From Acanthopleura granulata (Eukaryota; Mollusca; Polyplacophora; Chitonida; Chitonidae), in the NCBI GenBank assembly GCA_016165875.1, contig JABBOT010000080.1:42531477-42595476 (forward strand): 64,000 nt of DNA, read 5' to 3'. The notes beneath the pieces are model-generated. The model was not told the DNA's origin and did not search any database. It saw only the letters and a list, made by a program, of their open reading frames with translations. How positions within the stretch are numbered: the stretch's first letter is position 1; every line of letters starts with the position of its first letter. This document shows positions 45,086 through 57,566 of the stretch, in pieces. The position numbers and the translations under genes are program-made.

Positions 45086-45975
45086 AGTGACTCTGAGAAA
45101 TCAGAGACAGCCATTGAATGATACTAGAATCTGTGTTGACGAACGTAAACACACAGGTAGCCATATATACCCCAGCACCATGTGGTACTGAGCTGGTGTA
45201 GTCCAGAGTGAAACTGGAATCTACTAAAACCACCCCTAAAGACAGTCTCGGTTAACAGATAGTGGACATGAACAGCCTGCGTGAGACGTTCAGCATTGAT
45301 GTATCAACAGGTAGATTGAGCTCAAGATACTGATCAGGATGTAAATGATTCTGCTGCTGGGTCTTCAAAATAGTCATTTCACGAGAATGGTACGAGATGG
45401 CTGCCACTGGCTCGTCAGCCCTGGTGACGAACATGTGAAGACTTGTTTAAAAACAGATTGTACCACTTGATGGGAGAAATTGTTTATTATGTATGAGTAT
45501 TTCCATTATGATTGAGCAGGAGATTATTTTAGCATTTTTCTTCTTTGAAATTATCTAGTGGATATAGTTGTTCCGTTTCAATAGGGGAGTTTCGAGTTCG
45601 AACTCTTTTATATATGGAGGTAAAAGAAGTACTACTGTACCATGTGACCAGTCAAAAATATAAGGCAACTAGTTTTGATAACATTTACTATAACATTGGC
45701 GTCGATAAAAAAAGTTTCAAAAAGCTGTTTAGAGTAGAATGGCTGTGAAGAAAATTTAATAGATTAAGTTTTATGAACCTAAAACTTTTACGAAGGAAAT
45801 AAGGCATGGAATGAGGATGAAGAAGTAATCCTCATTTAAGAATGAAGCACTAATCATGGATCAGAGTTTCTTTATGGAGAAATTTATCCCTTTGACTTAT
45901 ATTTGACAAAGCTGATTTACCTCTGAAAAGTGGCAATATGTCAACAGTAATAAATGAAGTTATGATATTAAATTT
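45086..45975 (+). other. CFDP1: CFDP1 3' UTR
   Basis: Follows the CFDP1 stop and continues to the first canonical poly(A) signal. No other coding potential was recognised; the small frames here lack support. Confidence 0.6.
45949..45954 (+). terminator. Candidate CFDP1 poly(A) signal AATAAA
   Basis: First canonical AATAAA after the stop, with T-rich sequence from about 45973 onward that could be the downstream element. Confidence 0.5.
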
Positions 45976-46109
45976 CTGTTTTCTTCCACCAAGACATCCT
46001 ATTGGAATTCTCCATAGAAGAAATGTGTTTTTTTTTTCTTTTTTTTCTGACTTCTTATACTTTTACACTTGGTGAATTTAATAGTAGATTATCAAATTAG
46101 ATGTTATCA

Positions 46110-46335
46110 GAATGACCCATATGCCTCTCATCAATGTGATTGCTGTGAGTTCGAGTCGAGGCCACCCTGACTTCCTCTCTGGTCGTACATGTGAAGGTCT
46201 GCCAGCAATCTGCAGATGGGCGTGGGTTTGTCTCAGGCCCTGCTCGGTTTCCTCTCACCATAATGCTGGTTGCCATTGTATATGTGAAATAGTCTTGAGT
46301 ACAGCATACCACATCATTCAAATAAATAAATAATA
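46110..46335 (+). mobile_element. SINE lacking the A-box end
   Basis: Starts at the CCTCTCATCAATGTGATTGC region, with B-box-like GAGTTCGAGTC, GTGAAGGTCTGCCAGCAATC, GTTTCCTCTCACCATAATGC and AGTCTTGAGTACAGC, and ends CATTCAAATAAATAAATAAT. Confidence 0.87.
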
Positions 46336-47435
46336 TTGTCAGTCTAAGGCGATGTTCAGGGGAGATAACTTCAGCAGTGTTGAATGTTCTAACGCAGCTT
46401 TCTGGGCTACCCCCCTGCATTGACAGATGATGGCATCTACAAAGTTGTCTGCCACATGGGGTTACCAGGCAAAACAGTGTATTTACGCGACTATTGGTGT
46501 CTCATGAACTCGTACCTCAGTGATCACTTATTTGCAGTGTTAAGGCAAGTGATAAAAATAAACTAAATTTAAGTGACTCATCAAAGATGTAAACTAATGC
46601 CCTTGCATCCTTGATGAGTTTCTTCGCTCGTAGTCAGTTAGCGGTACATGCACTAATAATAGTCTTCAGTTGACCTTGTTGTTTCTGCAAAGAACTGCGA
46701 ATTATACACAGCTGCTTTTTACTAATTCAGAATAAACTGTGACATGATTTAAATGTGATTTTTGTGTAGTTGGATTGATCGATGCACGAAAGTATTTATA
46801 TATGAAGTTACCAATATTTAGAGTAACACTACCTAGACACTAAAATTTACAGTTTGTGACCTGATTTTCCTTAGTTAGTTTGTGTCTTTAATTCCTTGTA
46901 TTTCTGTTGAGGGCATTTATTTTTAAAATAACTATAAATGACTTAAAACTCAATCATTTAACCCGATTTTAAGACTTCATTTGATCCTAGAAAGATGTTT
47001 TGAGGGTTGTTAGAAAGGTATAGGATGATAATGTGGAGAAATATGTTTTACCACCCAAAGAAATATTTTATAACATTTATTTGACCCAGGAAATGTATTT
47101 TGGGGGGTTGGGGGGGGGACTGTACATCATCTACTGTAATTGAAGGGGGTGAATGACAGGGTTCAATATGGGTCCCTGTCTTATGGATGGGCTTGTCTGG
47201 GACTGTGCAGTTTTCGGCAGAATGACCACCCAGTGTATGTGGTTAGAAGCACTTGATTTTTCAGTCGCTGGGATGCATGAGGTGCCAGTTTGTACTGGGC
47301 CTGGACAAGAAATTTGTTGTCCGTCTGTCTGTGTCTGTTCATCCAGCATATGTGAATATTTGTTTTAAACGCTACTCCTCCTACAGGATCTGAACTCAGT
47401 GAAACTTGATTCAAGAGTAGTCGACATCAAGAGAC

Positions 47436-47680
47436 ATGATTCACAATACACTTGACAAGTCTTTCATATGGATGTACACCTCTTAGTTTATTAACATGAC
47501 GTTTTTATGTAGTTACTAACATGGTTATCAAGTGAATCATCATTCACTTGATAACGATGTTAGTGACTTCGAAGAAATGGCGTGTTAATAAACCAAGAAG
47601 GTGTATATCCATAAGAAAGACTTGTCCAGTATACTTCCTTCCCAACTTCCAAATGCCACTCAAACAAATGATTCACAATA
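47436..47680. mobile_element. Fold-back (MITE-like) element flanked by a 13-bp direct repeat
   Basis: Arms of about 85 bp (47451-47537 and 47542-47631) pair around a 4-base loop. The inner 26 bp (GTTACTAACATGGTTATC... against its complement) has two mismatches. Outer pairing includes GACAAGTCTTTC with GAAAGACTTGTC. ATGATTCACAATA occurs at 47436-47448 and 47668-47680 as a possible target duplication. No coding content. Confidence 0.75.
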
Positions 47681-48179
47681 TCGAATTTCAATTATCGGTT
47701 GTCCATCTTTCTGTATGTGTGTCCAGTTTTCAAAACATTTAGAATGTAAGCATTTATAGGTATCAAAGATGGTTCATTCTTTCTGAAATGACACAAAGGC
47801 ATACAGCTAGCCTATTATGCAAACAATAGCCAATTTTCAAAAGACTTGCGGGCAGGAAGTATAGGCTATAGTTGATACAGGAAGAATGGAAAGATTTGAT
47901 ATGATATCCACCGACGTCACACCAACTGGATATCTTTGTCACTCAACAAAATTAGGTTTGTAAATTTTCGTCTGGCCCTTTTCCTTGCAAACGTTCCGGG
48001 TAAATACTACAATGACCAGTTATATATCACCTCTTTAATTTCAGGTTAAAAGAAAAGACAACAAAAAAATATAGCCAGAGTTATTTCAGAAGAGGGGTCC
48101 ACACAGACCTAAACGGGCATGGGCATTTTTTATGACGTGCTTAGTAACTGTATAAATCGTTTTTAATCTGGAATTCTTA

Positions 48180-48620
48180 CGAGGCCATAGGATACGCCAT
48201 TTCAGAGAAACTGGAAAAACGATGTCGCGTCATCCGTATCGTACACGCGCTTCAGTATTACGGGCGAAACCCTCTTCAGTGTGCGAAGTACAATCCCGTT
48301 TATTATTCCAATCGAAGGCCATGCGTTGTGGCCAGGATGTATTCCACTACCACTACCACTTTCTCGTTGAAAATGGCTTTAAAGTGTATCAAAGTTGTCT
48401 CGTAATCACAATGAAAACAGCTGATTTAACACTACTTCTATATGACAAAATGGTGAAGTACCGGTACTGCTGACGTCACAGCGGAAACAGGTGTGTTCTC
48501 GGGTGGTAGAAATATCTCGCTCTTGATTGGTGAAAATTGAGAGCTTGGCGGCGCGTTTGATTTTCCTTGCGTGGGCGTTTTTGTTTACTTTGAACAGCGA
48601 TATCTCAGTTATCATACATA
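48180..48620. promoter_or_regulatory. CpG-richer promoter-like stretch
   Basis: Contains CGATGTCGCGTCATCCGTAT, a perfect CRE palindrome TGACGTCA at 48471-48478, and TTGGCGGCGCG at 48545 (E2F-like). CpG is clearly denser than the flanks. No adjacent coding exon was found, so promoter function is inference. Confidence 0.35.
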
Positions 48621-50814
48621 ACCAAAAAATGACGTTTTTTGAGCTGTGAATAGGATTCTTTATCGATACATATATACATTTGTTCTGGTGTTGTCTTTTC
48701 TTATTATGTTTAATGATATACAAGGTCAATTATCGCTGAAAGAAGTAGCCTACATGTAGGCCTACATATGAGGAAATAGCTAACTAAGAAACTTCTTTAA
48801 GGGCCTATTTAAAAATAAGCATCGTTATAAAGTTTCGATGGAATTAATATCAACACACGGCTGGATTATACTTTACACGATAAGGTTGACGAAAAAATAT
48901 TTTTCTATTATCGGCGTGGGAGTCGCGTCCGCCATAAGCAATTTATTTAGCAGGTAATATTGCCCTTGACGGCTTCATCCATCATTCTCTGATCGTACAT
49001 ATTGCTATGACTATAACAAAGAAGACGGAAGTTACCGAAACGCGACATGAATTGCAAGCTAGAAATCGATTTCCTGTCTGCTCTATACCAGTGACAACTT
49101 CATGCGCTTTTAATTATCGGTCAGTCTCGGGTTATGTGAGGACACTATACTTCCGCCCATATTGTACACTCTTTATCCCCGTAAACTGACACTTGAAACC
49201 CACACGCCGTCTCAGGATGGAGCTATATTTATAGAAGTTCTTGAGAGACTTCCTTGTTCCGTTGCCGTTTGACGTAATGGTTCGCAAACTCTAGGTCTTT
49301 ATTCGACTCTTCAGACAGCAGCTACATGCATACGCATCCAATCGCCCCGAAGCTATCATTTTCTAAGAAACCGTCTCTGATTGTGAGAAAGCACGAAAAA
49401 GATTTCAGATATTATACATGACGGGTATCTATATTCATCTCACTGGCCTGTGGTGTGCCGGACTGATTACGTTGACTATTGTCATCTGCTATACCCACGC
49501 ATAATGGAATTGCCGATGCTTGTGATCAGTATAAATTCCAACAGTGATGTGCCGAATTCAAATCCCCTTCAATATCCGTTTTCAGTGTTGAAGAAACATA
49601 TGCTGTATAAATTTGCACTGTTTTGATTTTGCAAGAAAATGATCTTACTGAATGTTGAATAACTAAGGATAGAGATGGCTTGTGTAACGAAACGCTGAAG
49701 TAAATCGAGTTTTGTTAGACTAGTTCTTGTGTACATGTTAGCCGTATTAAACGTCGTACTCAGGAGCTTTTCAGCAATAGGATGACGTTCAAGTTTATGG
49801 GTGGCGAAGGCCGGGCTGCCCTGAGAAAGCCACTGACCGTAGCTGTTTTGGACAAGTCCACAAATTTATAGCAGACCTACACTTTACTAAACAAAATATT
49901 TGAAGCTGTATGCTCAAACTTTGGCGACATTGCATTACCACTCCACAGAGTCAGCGACCAGAAGTTAGTCGATTACACATATTTAAGCGTTGAATTTTAG
50001 GGTTGTAGTTTTAGGCTAAAGAAACGACGGCTTCAGACGCTTGGGCCGGGGAGGGAATAACTCCATAGCTACCTATGAATAATACAATGTGTCAATCTAT
50101 AAACAAGTGACATTTGTATGCTTCTAGCTTGTTTCTGGTTGTGTATGGAATCACAATACTTTCGGTGTATACAACAGGACCCTCGGAGGCCACTGTTGCG
50201 TTGCACTAACGACGCAAGCCAAGATATATATACGTGTGTGCTTACATGCAGGTCTGCTGAATATACGGGGAACAATTCTTGTATTGTGCATGAAATGACG
50301 TGTAGTGTATATATTAAGTAACGCGTGTTCTTTCTTCACTGCTTGGAGATAGAGTGTTACAATTCTGATGTTAAGCTATAACCCTTATTTTAATTTGAAA
50401 GTATTTATTTCGAGAATCTTCCTGATCCACGCTCACTCGGAATGCCAGTTGTTCACGCGCAAAACAGCCATTGTGGGATGATGTATAATACGTAACTCAA
50501 CAATCTCTTGCAATGCATGCTTTCTGTTAGTGTGTTACAATTCTAACGCCAAACTATAACTCGGTCTGAAATTTAAAATGTATATATTTCTAAAAGTCTC
50601 CTTAACACGTCACCTTTTGAGGAGCTTGACTACAAGGAAGTGCATTCCGGAGAAGAGAATAACTGGATATTTCACTGATCTCACGAAGAATTTGTATCCT
50701 GAAAAAAATTTACATTTCAAAGCTGTTTCACAGTCATTGTAAGTGTACATAAAGATTACAGGAATAATAACTTCCGTGGACTAGCAAACTATTGTACTGA
50801 TATCTATACATCAA

Positions 50815-50925
50815 GACGGGCTCTGCCCGAACCCTTACCACCATAATGCTGGTCGCCGTCGTATACAAGGAAACATTCTAGAGCACAGTATAAATCACCA
50901 ATCAAATAAATAAACAAATATATAA
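50815..50925 (+). mobile_element. SINE 3' fragment
   Basis: CCACCATAATGCTGGTCGCC, GTCGTATACAAGGAAACATT, AGAGCACAGTATAAATCACC, AATCAAATAAATAAACAAAT. Confidence 0.82.
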
Positions 50926-51904
50926 AGAACAACGGTGATATTGAGGGCTCTATGGACTCTAATGATTACACTTCTTGCTCTTTGTCTTAAAATTAGTGCA
51001 ACGTAGATGTATATAAACAGAGGAGGTATACCCGCACGAGATGTCCATCTCGTAAACCACTGTTGCCTTTCATCAATGAGGTCATGGGCTCGTATCTGGC
51101 TCATACAGAACTCGCCCTCCTTGTATGGCTTTATAAGTTGGAAAACACACCTTATAGCTTGCTGATCGAGGAGCCTGGGACCGATTCCACGAAGCAAATT
51201 TGTATCTTAGCCAAACTTTTAACAGTTAACTAAATTTGATGAAGCATGTATACCACGTCGAATCCCAAGAAACATGTTTCAAAATCAGCAAATATGAAAT
51301 AAGCTGATAAAATGAGCTTAAAGGTTTCTCCCACCATAGTAAAGTCGCCACCGTAGCATAGATTTGGAAAGGCCTAAAACAACCAATGAAAAAAAACAAA
51401 AAAACAACAACAACAACATTCCATCATATAACGGGGATATCCGGATTCAATCCCAACTCGCCTCATAACATCAAATTTGCAGCCTTCGCACTTTGACATT
51501 GTTTCGGTCTCACACACACATGTATAATAGTGTTTCCGGGTAAATGACCAGTGTCTTGCAATGTTGGTTGTTTCTTTAACAAATCTTACCGCCAACTCTT
51601 ATCATCAGCGGGCTTACTCCTTTGTATCCTTGCACTTGACGCTAAGGGTATAAGAGGACATACCACGTAAATTGGTCCGTTTGGTGTATTAAGCGAATGA
51701 GTGGGTGAGTCTTCGGCATGAATGGCGCGCAGTTGACCTTGTTTTGAACGTAGCAACATTGCGAGTAACCGACTTACTTCTGTTCATGAGACACCGTCGT
51801 GCTGTAACTGTTGAAACAGTGTTCACTTAGATGTACCTGCAGCAAGCTTCAGTGTTGTAAGCAGGAAAGTAGGGGCCAATTTTATAAAACTTCGTGGGGA
51901 TGTT

Positions 51905-51940
51905 TATAATAATAATGATGATGATAATAATAATAATGTC
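51905..51940. repeat. ATA/ATG trinucleotide microsatellite
   Basis: TAATAATAATGATGATGATA followed by ATAATAATAATG. Confidence 0.9.
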
Positions 51941-52023
51941 TTTATTTTCTGAGGGAATCAACTCAATCAATATATTACTGATCTTCCCTGAGGCCCACCA
52001 CAAACACATATTTATAAACGCTG

Positions 52024-52072
52024 ACACAGACAGAGTATATTTAGGGAGAACCTAAATATACTCTGTCTGTGT
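52024..52072. repeat. Perfect 22-bp hairpin with 5-base loop
   Basis: Left arm 52024-52045 (ACACAGACAGAGTATATTTA plus GG), loop GAGAA, right arm 52051-52072, exactly complementary. Transcribed either way it would form a stable stem. Confidence 0.95.
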
Positions 52073-53864
52073 TCTGGCTCAGTTGTTGACATCGTTTACG
52101 GGAGGAAAGGAAGTTGTATGAAACTGGCCCCAGATGCACATACATGTATTTTGCGCATATATTTACGCGTCCGTTGTCCTCATTTTACAATGTCTGTCCT
52201 GTAAACGGTAAACCCGGGACTCAGTTCCAAATCGAGCCATACAGACACATACAAGCACATGTCGGCTTGGTGTCACTATACAGTGACACTGTAGGGCGTT
52301 GTCTCTGGTGTCTTCATCATAGCGTTCCAGTGAGCAAGCACTATGAATATGTCGAGATTGAGTTTGGCTCGATACAAACACACGCAGCGGCATCATCAAA
52401 ATAAGGGTTGAAAGCGACGTTTTACCCTTGTCAAATCTAAGTAAAAAAAAAACAGCAAAACAGCCTTCGGGATCATACTGCATCAGTGAACACACGTTCA
52501 GATATGTGACCAAAATACAGTTGTACAAATACTACAGTTATACCGAAGCTAAGCCAACGTATCGTTTACACGGTCCAGCCCATCACGAACTTATGATTTA
52601 CCATATAACTATTTACTCTATATCACTCTATCTCGCTTATGCCAAAAAAAAAAATTAATTTTTTTTTAACATTTGAGAACAAATTTAGCGCAAGTTATTT
52701 ATGGAATGAAACTGTTGCTGGGAAGTGAGGGCGTGTTCGGAGAGTGAAGCCTCACAGTAAGCAACGTTAATGACAGAGGTAACAGGATCGCGCGTTCATT
52801 ATGACGAGCGTTTACTATGTATGGTCTTGTTCACGTAATGAGATGTCAAGGCAGGTAATGAAGGGTGATAATTCACCGTAAACATCCTCGTGGCACACAG
52901 TCAGCAATTTAGAGGCAAAGTCATTCTTCATCCAATTAAGCCAGTTATTTGTTATTTGCACGAATCCATGAAGACAGCACAATAATGACTATACCCTGTA
53001 TAAACACAGTGATTAAGTATGCATACACCGTGCGCACTAGATGTGATAATACATACTTTATAATAATGATTTTCTTTCCTGCAAGTCATATATTTGGTTA
53101 AATCTATGTACGTGTAGGATGGCTTGACGTCACATGCACGGTATTATAGCTGACAATTGTGAGATTATTCGGATGGATTTTACAATTAATTGTGCATGTG
53201 TTAATGACCGAGACCGAATCCCATTGGCCTTTATCTATGTAACTGACGAATGGCAAAAGTTCTTAGGATTTCAAACTGCGAATGAACATTACAGATTCAG
53301 AATGAAAAACTCAGCAATGATTGGTTACTTTTTGTATTCTACACTTTATACACTTGGCATATCTTAAATCTGTCAAAAAACGATACTTGCCACACTAAGA
53401 TAAATAAAGATTTCACGAGGGATCGAGTTGTGTCTTGCTGTACCCGTACATGGCCACGGAAGAACAGGCTGCATTTGTGGCATAATTTATAACCTGGACA
53501 TAGACTTTTGATAGAATGCCGTATACATAGCTTGCAGGTTTTGTTTGGTTTTCAAGAACCTTTTCGGACGGGATTTTTAGTGCATGGCTTTTTACGGATG
53601 CATGTCTATACAAGCCTGTTGTTACACAGTTTCTACACTTACTACAATATTCACCTAGTGGCATTCAGCCATAATCAGTCAATCACTTATTCATTCTATA
53701 CATGCACATATGTATAACACGCAATGTACCGACGTGTGCATGCATTGCCAACATCATTCTATAGTTCTAATGTATATTGGGTACACGAACTTTATAATAA
53801 CAGGCGAATAAAATGATGCCTGATTTGACTCACAACTAGAGTTATGAAATTGTCTTTTTGGCAG

Positions 53865-54049
53865 CCAGCGCCAATTTATCTGGTTACGGACTGAAAATTA
53901 GCTGCAGACCATTGTTCGCCTTGACGTTAGTTGTATTGTGTTGTTGTCAGAGCATCTCGTGCGCACCCATAGATTCGCGCAAATCAACGCACAGATGGGA
54001 TATTAACGAGATTTCATCGGTGTCATATGATTGGCCCATTGTTGTCGTG
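53865..54049 (+). CDS. Weak candidate exon with signal-peptide-like segment
   Basis: Bounded by TCTTTTTGGCAG and GTAAGA. It would be a 185-nt exon (phase 1 in, 0 out). The frame includes RPLFALTLVVLCCCQSISCA, which looks like a signal-peptide core with cleavage before PIDSRKSTHRWDINEISS. There is no ATG in the frame, so an upstream exon would be needed and I found none. No family recognised. Many random frames of this length exist here. Confidence 0.18.
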
Positions 54050-55479
54050 GTAAGACGAGGTGGGATTGTAGAGGAATGACAATTGGCTAGCACGCGAGAG
54101 GACCGTCGATGGAACGGCTTTCTGGGGACTAGCAATGGGTTTGTCTGGACAGATGTCAAGTTAACACGGGAGTGGAATCCGACCGCAGAGCGACAGAGTT
54201 TTCAACACGATACTTTATAACAATAGATATTCTCTTTTAATTTGGTTTGGCACGACGATATGAAATGTTCTCTGACGCAATAGAATTCCAACACATTGTC
54301 CTCTATAGTGAGATAACATATGACGGTAATTATATTGACAACAACCAAATGTACATGACTGTATAGGATAGCATGTTACATACCCGTGTAACGGTTTCGT
54401 CCCATACGCGCTATATGTCAAATGACAGGGTAATGTGTTTATGGCGTTCTAAGTGGAATATATATGAATATTTTACATTTTTGATTGAGAAACCGGCGCA
54501 CGCTTTTCTGTCTTAGTAATATATTATGTATTCACTATGTGGTAATATTTTATGCTGCGCGCCATATCGATGCTTATCATGGCAGAAGTTGTAACTTTGT
54601 GAACAGTTTTGCTGTTGTCATTGCGTATATAGTATAAATAGGTTTTTTTTTCCTCGCTGCTTAACTCGCACACTTTAACAGTCATTATTCAGGGTGGTGC
54701 TAAACTGTTCAGGTTTAACAGTTTATATCCAAGAGATGTAAACAGCAAGCTGCTATGATTTTTTAAATGATAACACAACATGTGTATATAACGCTGAGGA
54801 CCTCTACATACACATATAGTGGTCGCAATTTTAAAAAACAGTCACCCAGAAACATTGCAAATTTATCATAACATTTTCCATGCAGGGCGTTATAATAACT
54901 GTATATGTGAAGTTCAAACATAAATTCCAAAAGAGTAAACAAAAAACATAAATTGTTCAAACAATACTCGGAGTGATCGTAATATGAGCAGAGCTGTAGT
55001 TTTATAAAGGAATTTGGAACCAATTCTGTCAACAAGTTTTGGTTTTTTCTTCTTTTAATGTTCAAGGCTTGCTGTTGGGGCTAAAATCTTTGATATTGTG
55101 ATGACTTGTGCAAAGAGTGGCAGTTTTTGCATTGGATCGAAGAGGTCTTCTGTTTATTTATTTGGTTTTTAGGTAGGCCTGACGACACGGCAACGAAAAG
55201 CAATTGTGAAAGCGATATTGGTGTCGGTGTCAGGTCGGACGTCTTCCTCATTTCTGGGATGGGTGTGTACACTGTCTGAAAGCGACTGTGTACCACAGGT
55301 ACATGGAACAATTACAGTTTTGTGTACTAGAGGTACGCTACCATGTGTACCATCGGTACATATGTTTGTTTCTTGTCTTAAGTACATGCACAATTTGTTT
55401 CTAGAGAGTAATGTTCATATATCGACGTATATGCCGGTGACAGTTGTGTTCATTGTAAGAGGTATACACTGAAGGCTGC

Positions 55480-55595
55480 TTTACACCGTCGGTCAGTAAG
55501 GTAGGCGGTTTTCGCCCGGAACTCCAATTTCCTCTGACCGTCATCATTTATGTGGAGTACGGAGTTAAGCAATAATCAGAATCAAATCCTTCTAT
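55480..55595 (+). mobile_element. Possible SINE-like 3' fragment
   Basis: CTCCAATTTCCTCTGACCGT, CATTTATGTGGAGTACGGAG and TTAAGCAATAATCAGAATCA resemble the 3' end of the second SINE family (compare 43090-43187). Weak similarity by eye. Confidence 0.3.
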
Positions 55596-56439
55596 CTGTT
55601 CGACAGTTGGTTAAATGTTTGGTATGCGAGATGTCGCCACTATTGTGAACTTGAGCTGTTTTTATTTTGTTTATTTTTTTATACAACGTTCAAAAACATT
55701 TTGCGAACTTTGAAGGCAACTTCATGGATGCAGGAGATCGAACATGGCCCGAGGAAAGGGCTGAAAGCTCTACTTCGTATGAAGTTATTGCTGTATGCTA
55801 GGTCTATATGCATGACTACCTGTCCCTTGTCCATTGTGGATATTTACATGAGCAATACTGTCTTTGCGGTATACATATATACAGGTACGTGTAGAACGAT
55901 CTCCTGTGCACAAATAATAATGTACAGGTTTTGCACTGCATATTGGCCAAGACCTACAAAGGTTTAGAAAACCCACATTACCGTTCCTTTGTTCTATGGA
56001 CTTCTTATGAGAAGTTTGAAGATCATGAATCATTGAATAGTGTGTATCTATTGATTTCTATACATTAGATCGATCGCTTCTCAAAGTGTTTCCGCAAACA
56101 AAACACATATAAGAAAGGTTCTTGTGGGTTATGTATGGATTTTCATATTTCTGACATACACAGACTCTTCTGACACCAGTGGGCGCGTGTCGCACATCGG
56201 TTCTTCATTAACCACTTCACAACACGGGCCTCTCATGCACTCACAAGAAACGCCAACCTTTGTCTTACAAATCTACACCTTCGATTTTCATGCCACCAGT
56301 GCAGACAAATAAGACTGACGTGCAAACACGTGTTATTGTATTGAACAGCCCGGAGTGATTTTGAACGAAAGCTGTTCCGGGCAGATAAAAAATGATATAA
56401 ATGAAAGACCCTGGCCCGGTCAAGCGGCTAATTGCATGC

Positions 56440-56640
56440 AGGGGCTTGGTGGGTAAAACACAAGGGTGGAAAACAGTGCTGAAGGTGTGTCAGAGACTCG
56501 GCCGATGAATCACAATGGCGCCAACCTGGAATCTCTGACGCCCGCTCCGCAGCATCGCTTTGTCCACGTCACGTGATGGAGTTGAAGTCGTCTGCTGAGT
56601 CAAGATTCGCACCTCTTCCATTGAGAGGCTCGCTACCGGG
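56440..56640. promoter_or_regulatory. Motif-dense noncoding stretch
   Basis: GC- and CpG-richer than the surroundings. Contains TCACGTGA (56569-56576, palindromic E-box of the MITF/USF type), TCACAATGG (SOX-like), ACTCGGCCGATGAATCACAA and CGCCCGCTCCGCAGC. No open frame of note. Enhancer or promoter role is inference. Confidence 0.3.
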
Positions 56641-57504
56641 GGATGAGAGCAGATATATCAGCCTACACTATACGACACGGCGTCAAAATGAATGAAGGCT
56701 GAATATGACTATCTAATATCTTTAGCATCCTTCGCTATTTTCGTCCGTCTGAGGCTGGAATGCAGAGCAAAAAGTTATCTTTGGAAGCACATATGTACGT
56801 GTGGGTCCGGTAAGCTCTAGCATATAGGTCCTACCTGAAACACAAAACCATGCAGGCAGTTTTACATATGGTAGCTCAGTCAGTGTTCCGGAATTAGAGT
56901 ACTTCTCCGAAACCAAAAGAAATTTGAACATCGGATAGCTGTCATTGTCAGTTAAAAACGGTTGTCTTTTCACTTGTGTAAAACAAATCCATGGAGAATA
57001 TTGGCTTGTATAAGGGCATAATTATTGACATGCGTCGATCTCGGGGTTTTATGCGTTATCCAACAAATCCATTAGTTTATCCAACAAGTCAGGATGATTG
57101 GTGGTCTGTCATGTTCCATTCGCTAAATAGTCTTCGAAAAATAAAGAAAACGCTATATGGGAAAGTGGGGTATAACGGACAAGGAATAGCTTATGTGACT
57201 TATGGTGTCATCCGTGATCTCATTTCTAGTATTAAATATAGCTATTTGTACAAGTGACGCTGCTGTCTATGTCGAGAAGCACTGATCGTATCAGAGGCCC
57301 GACAAAATGCCGATCACCTTTTATCTATAAGATAAGCATGTACACTTTTGTCGTTGCCAATTATTCCCTGGATACATAAATTTTCACGACTATATCATCA
57401 AGCTCAAATAAACACAAAGTCGTGAGTTAATAGTGACTTACTTTTGAAACGTGTCCATGCACGTTAAAGAAACTTTACCTTTTGGGCAAAGCGGGCGCGG
57501 AATG

Positions 57505-57566
57505 TGAACATAACGGGGCAAATTGTACCACGGACTATAGTGTGCCATTTTGCCCCGTTATGTTCA
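57505..57566. repeat. Perfect 18-bp inverted repeat with 26-base loop
   Basis: TGAACATAACGGGGCAAA at 57505-57522 is exactly complementary to 57549-57566. Confidence 0.95.

Noticed and set aside
45545..45748. 67-codon + frame in the CFDP1 3' UTR
   Set aside because: Lies between the CFDP1 stop and its poly(A) signal, with no family resemblance.
48222..48473. 83-codon + frame with a CpG-rich start
   Set aside because: No recognisable domain; open probably because of the local composition of the promoter-like block.
56991..57257. 88-codon + frame starting MENIGLYKG
   Set aside because: Has an ATG and non-repetitive sequence, but no family, no splice context and a length common by chance in this AT-rich DNA. 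Kept as unlikely.
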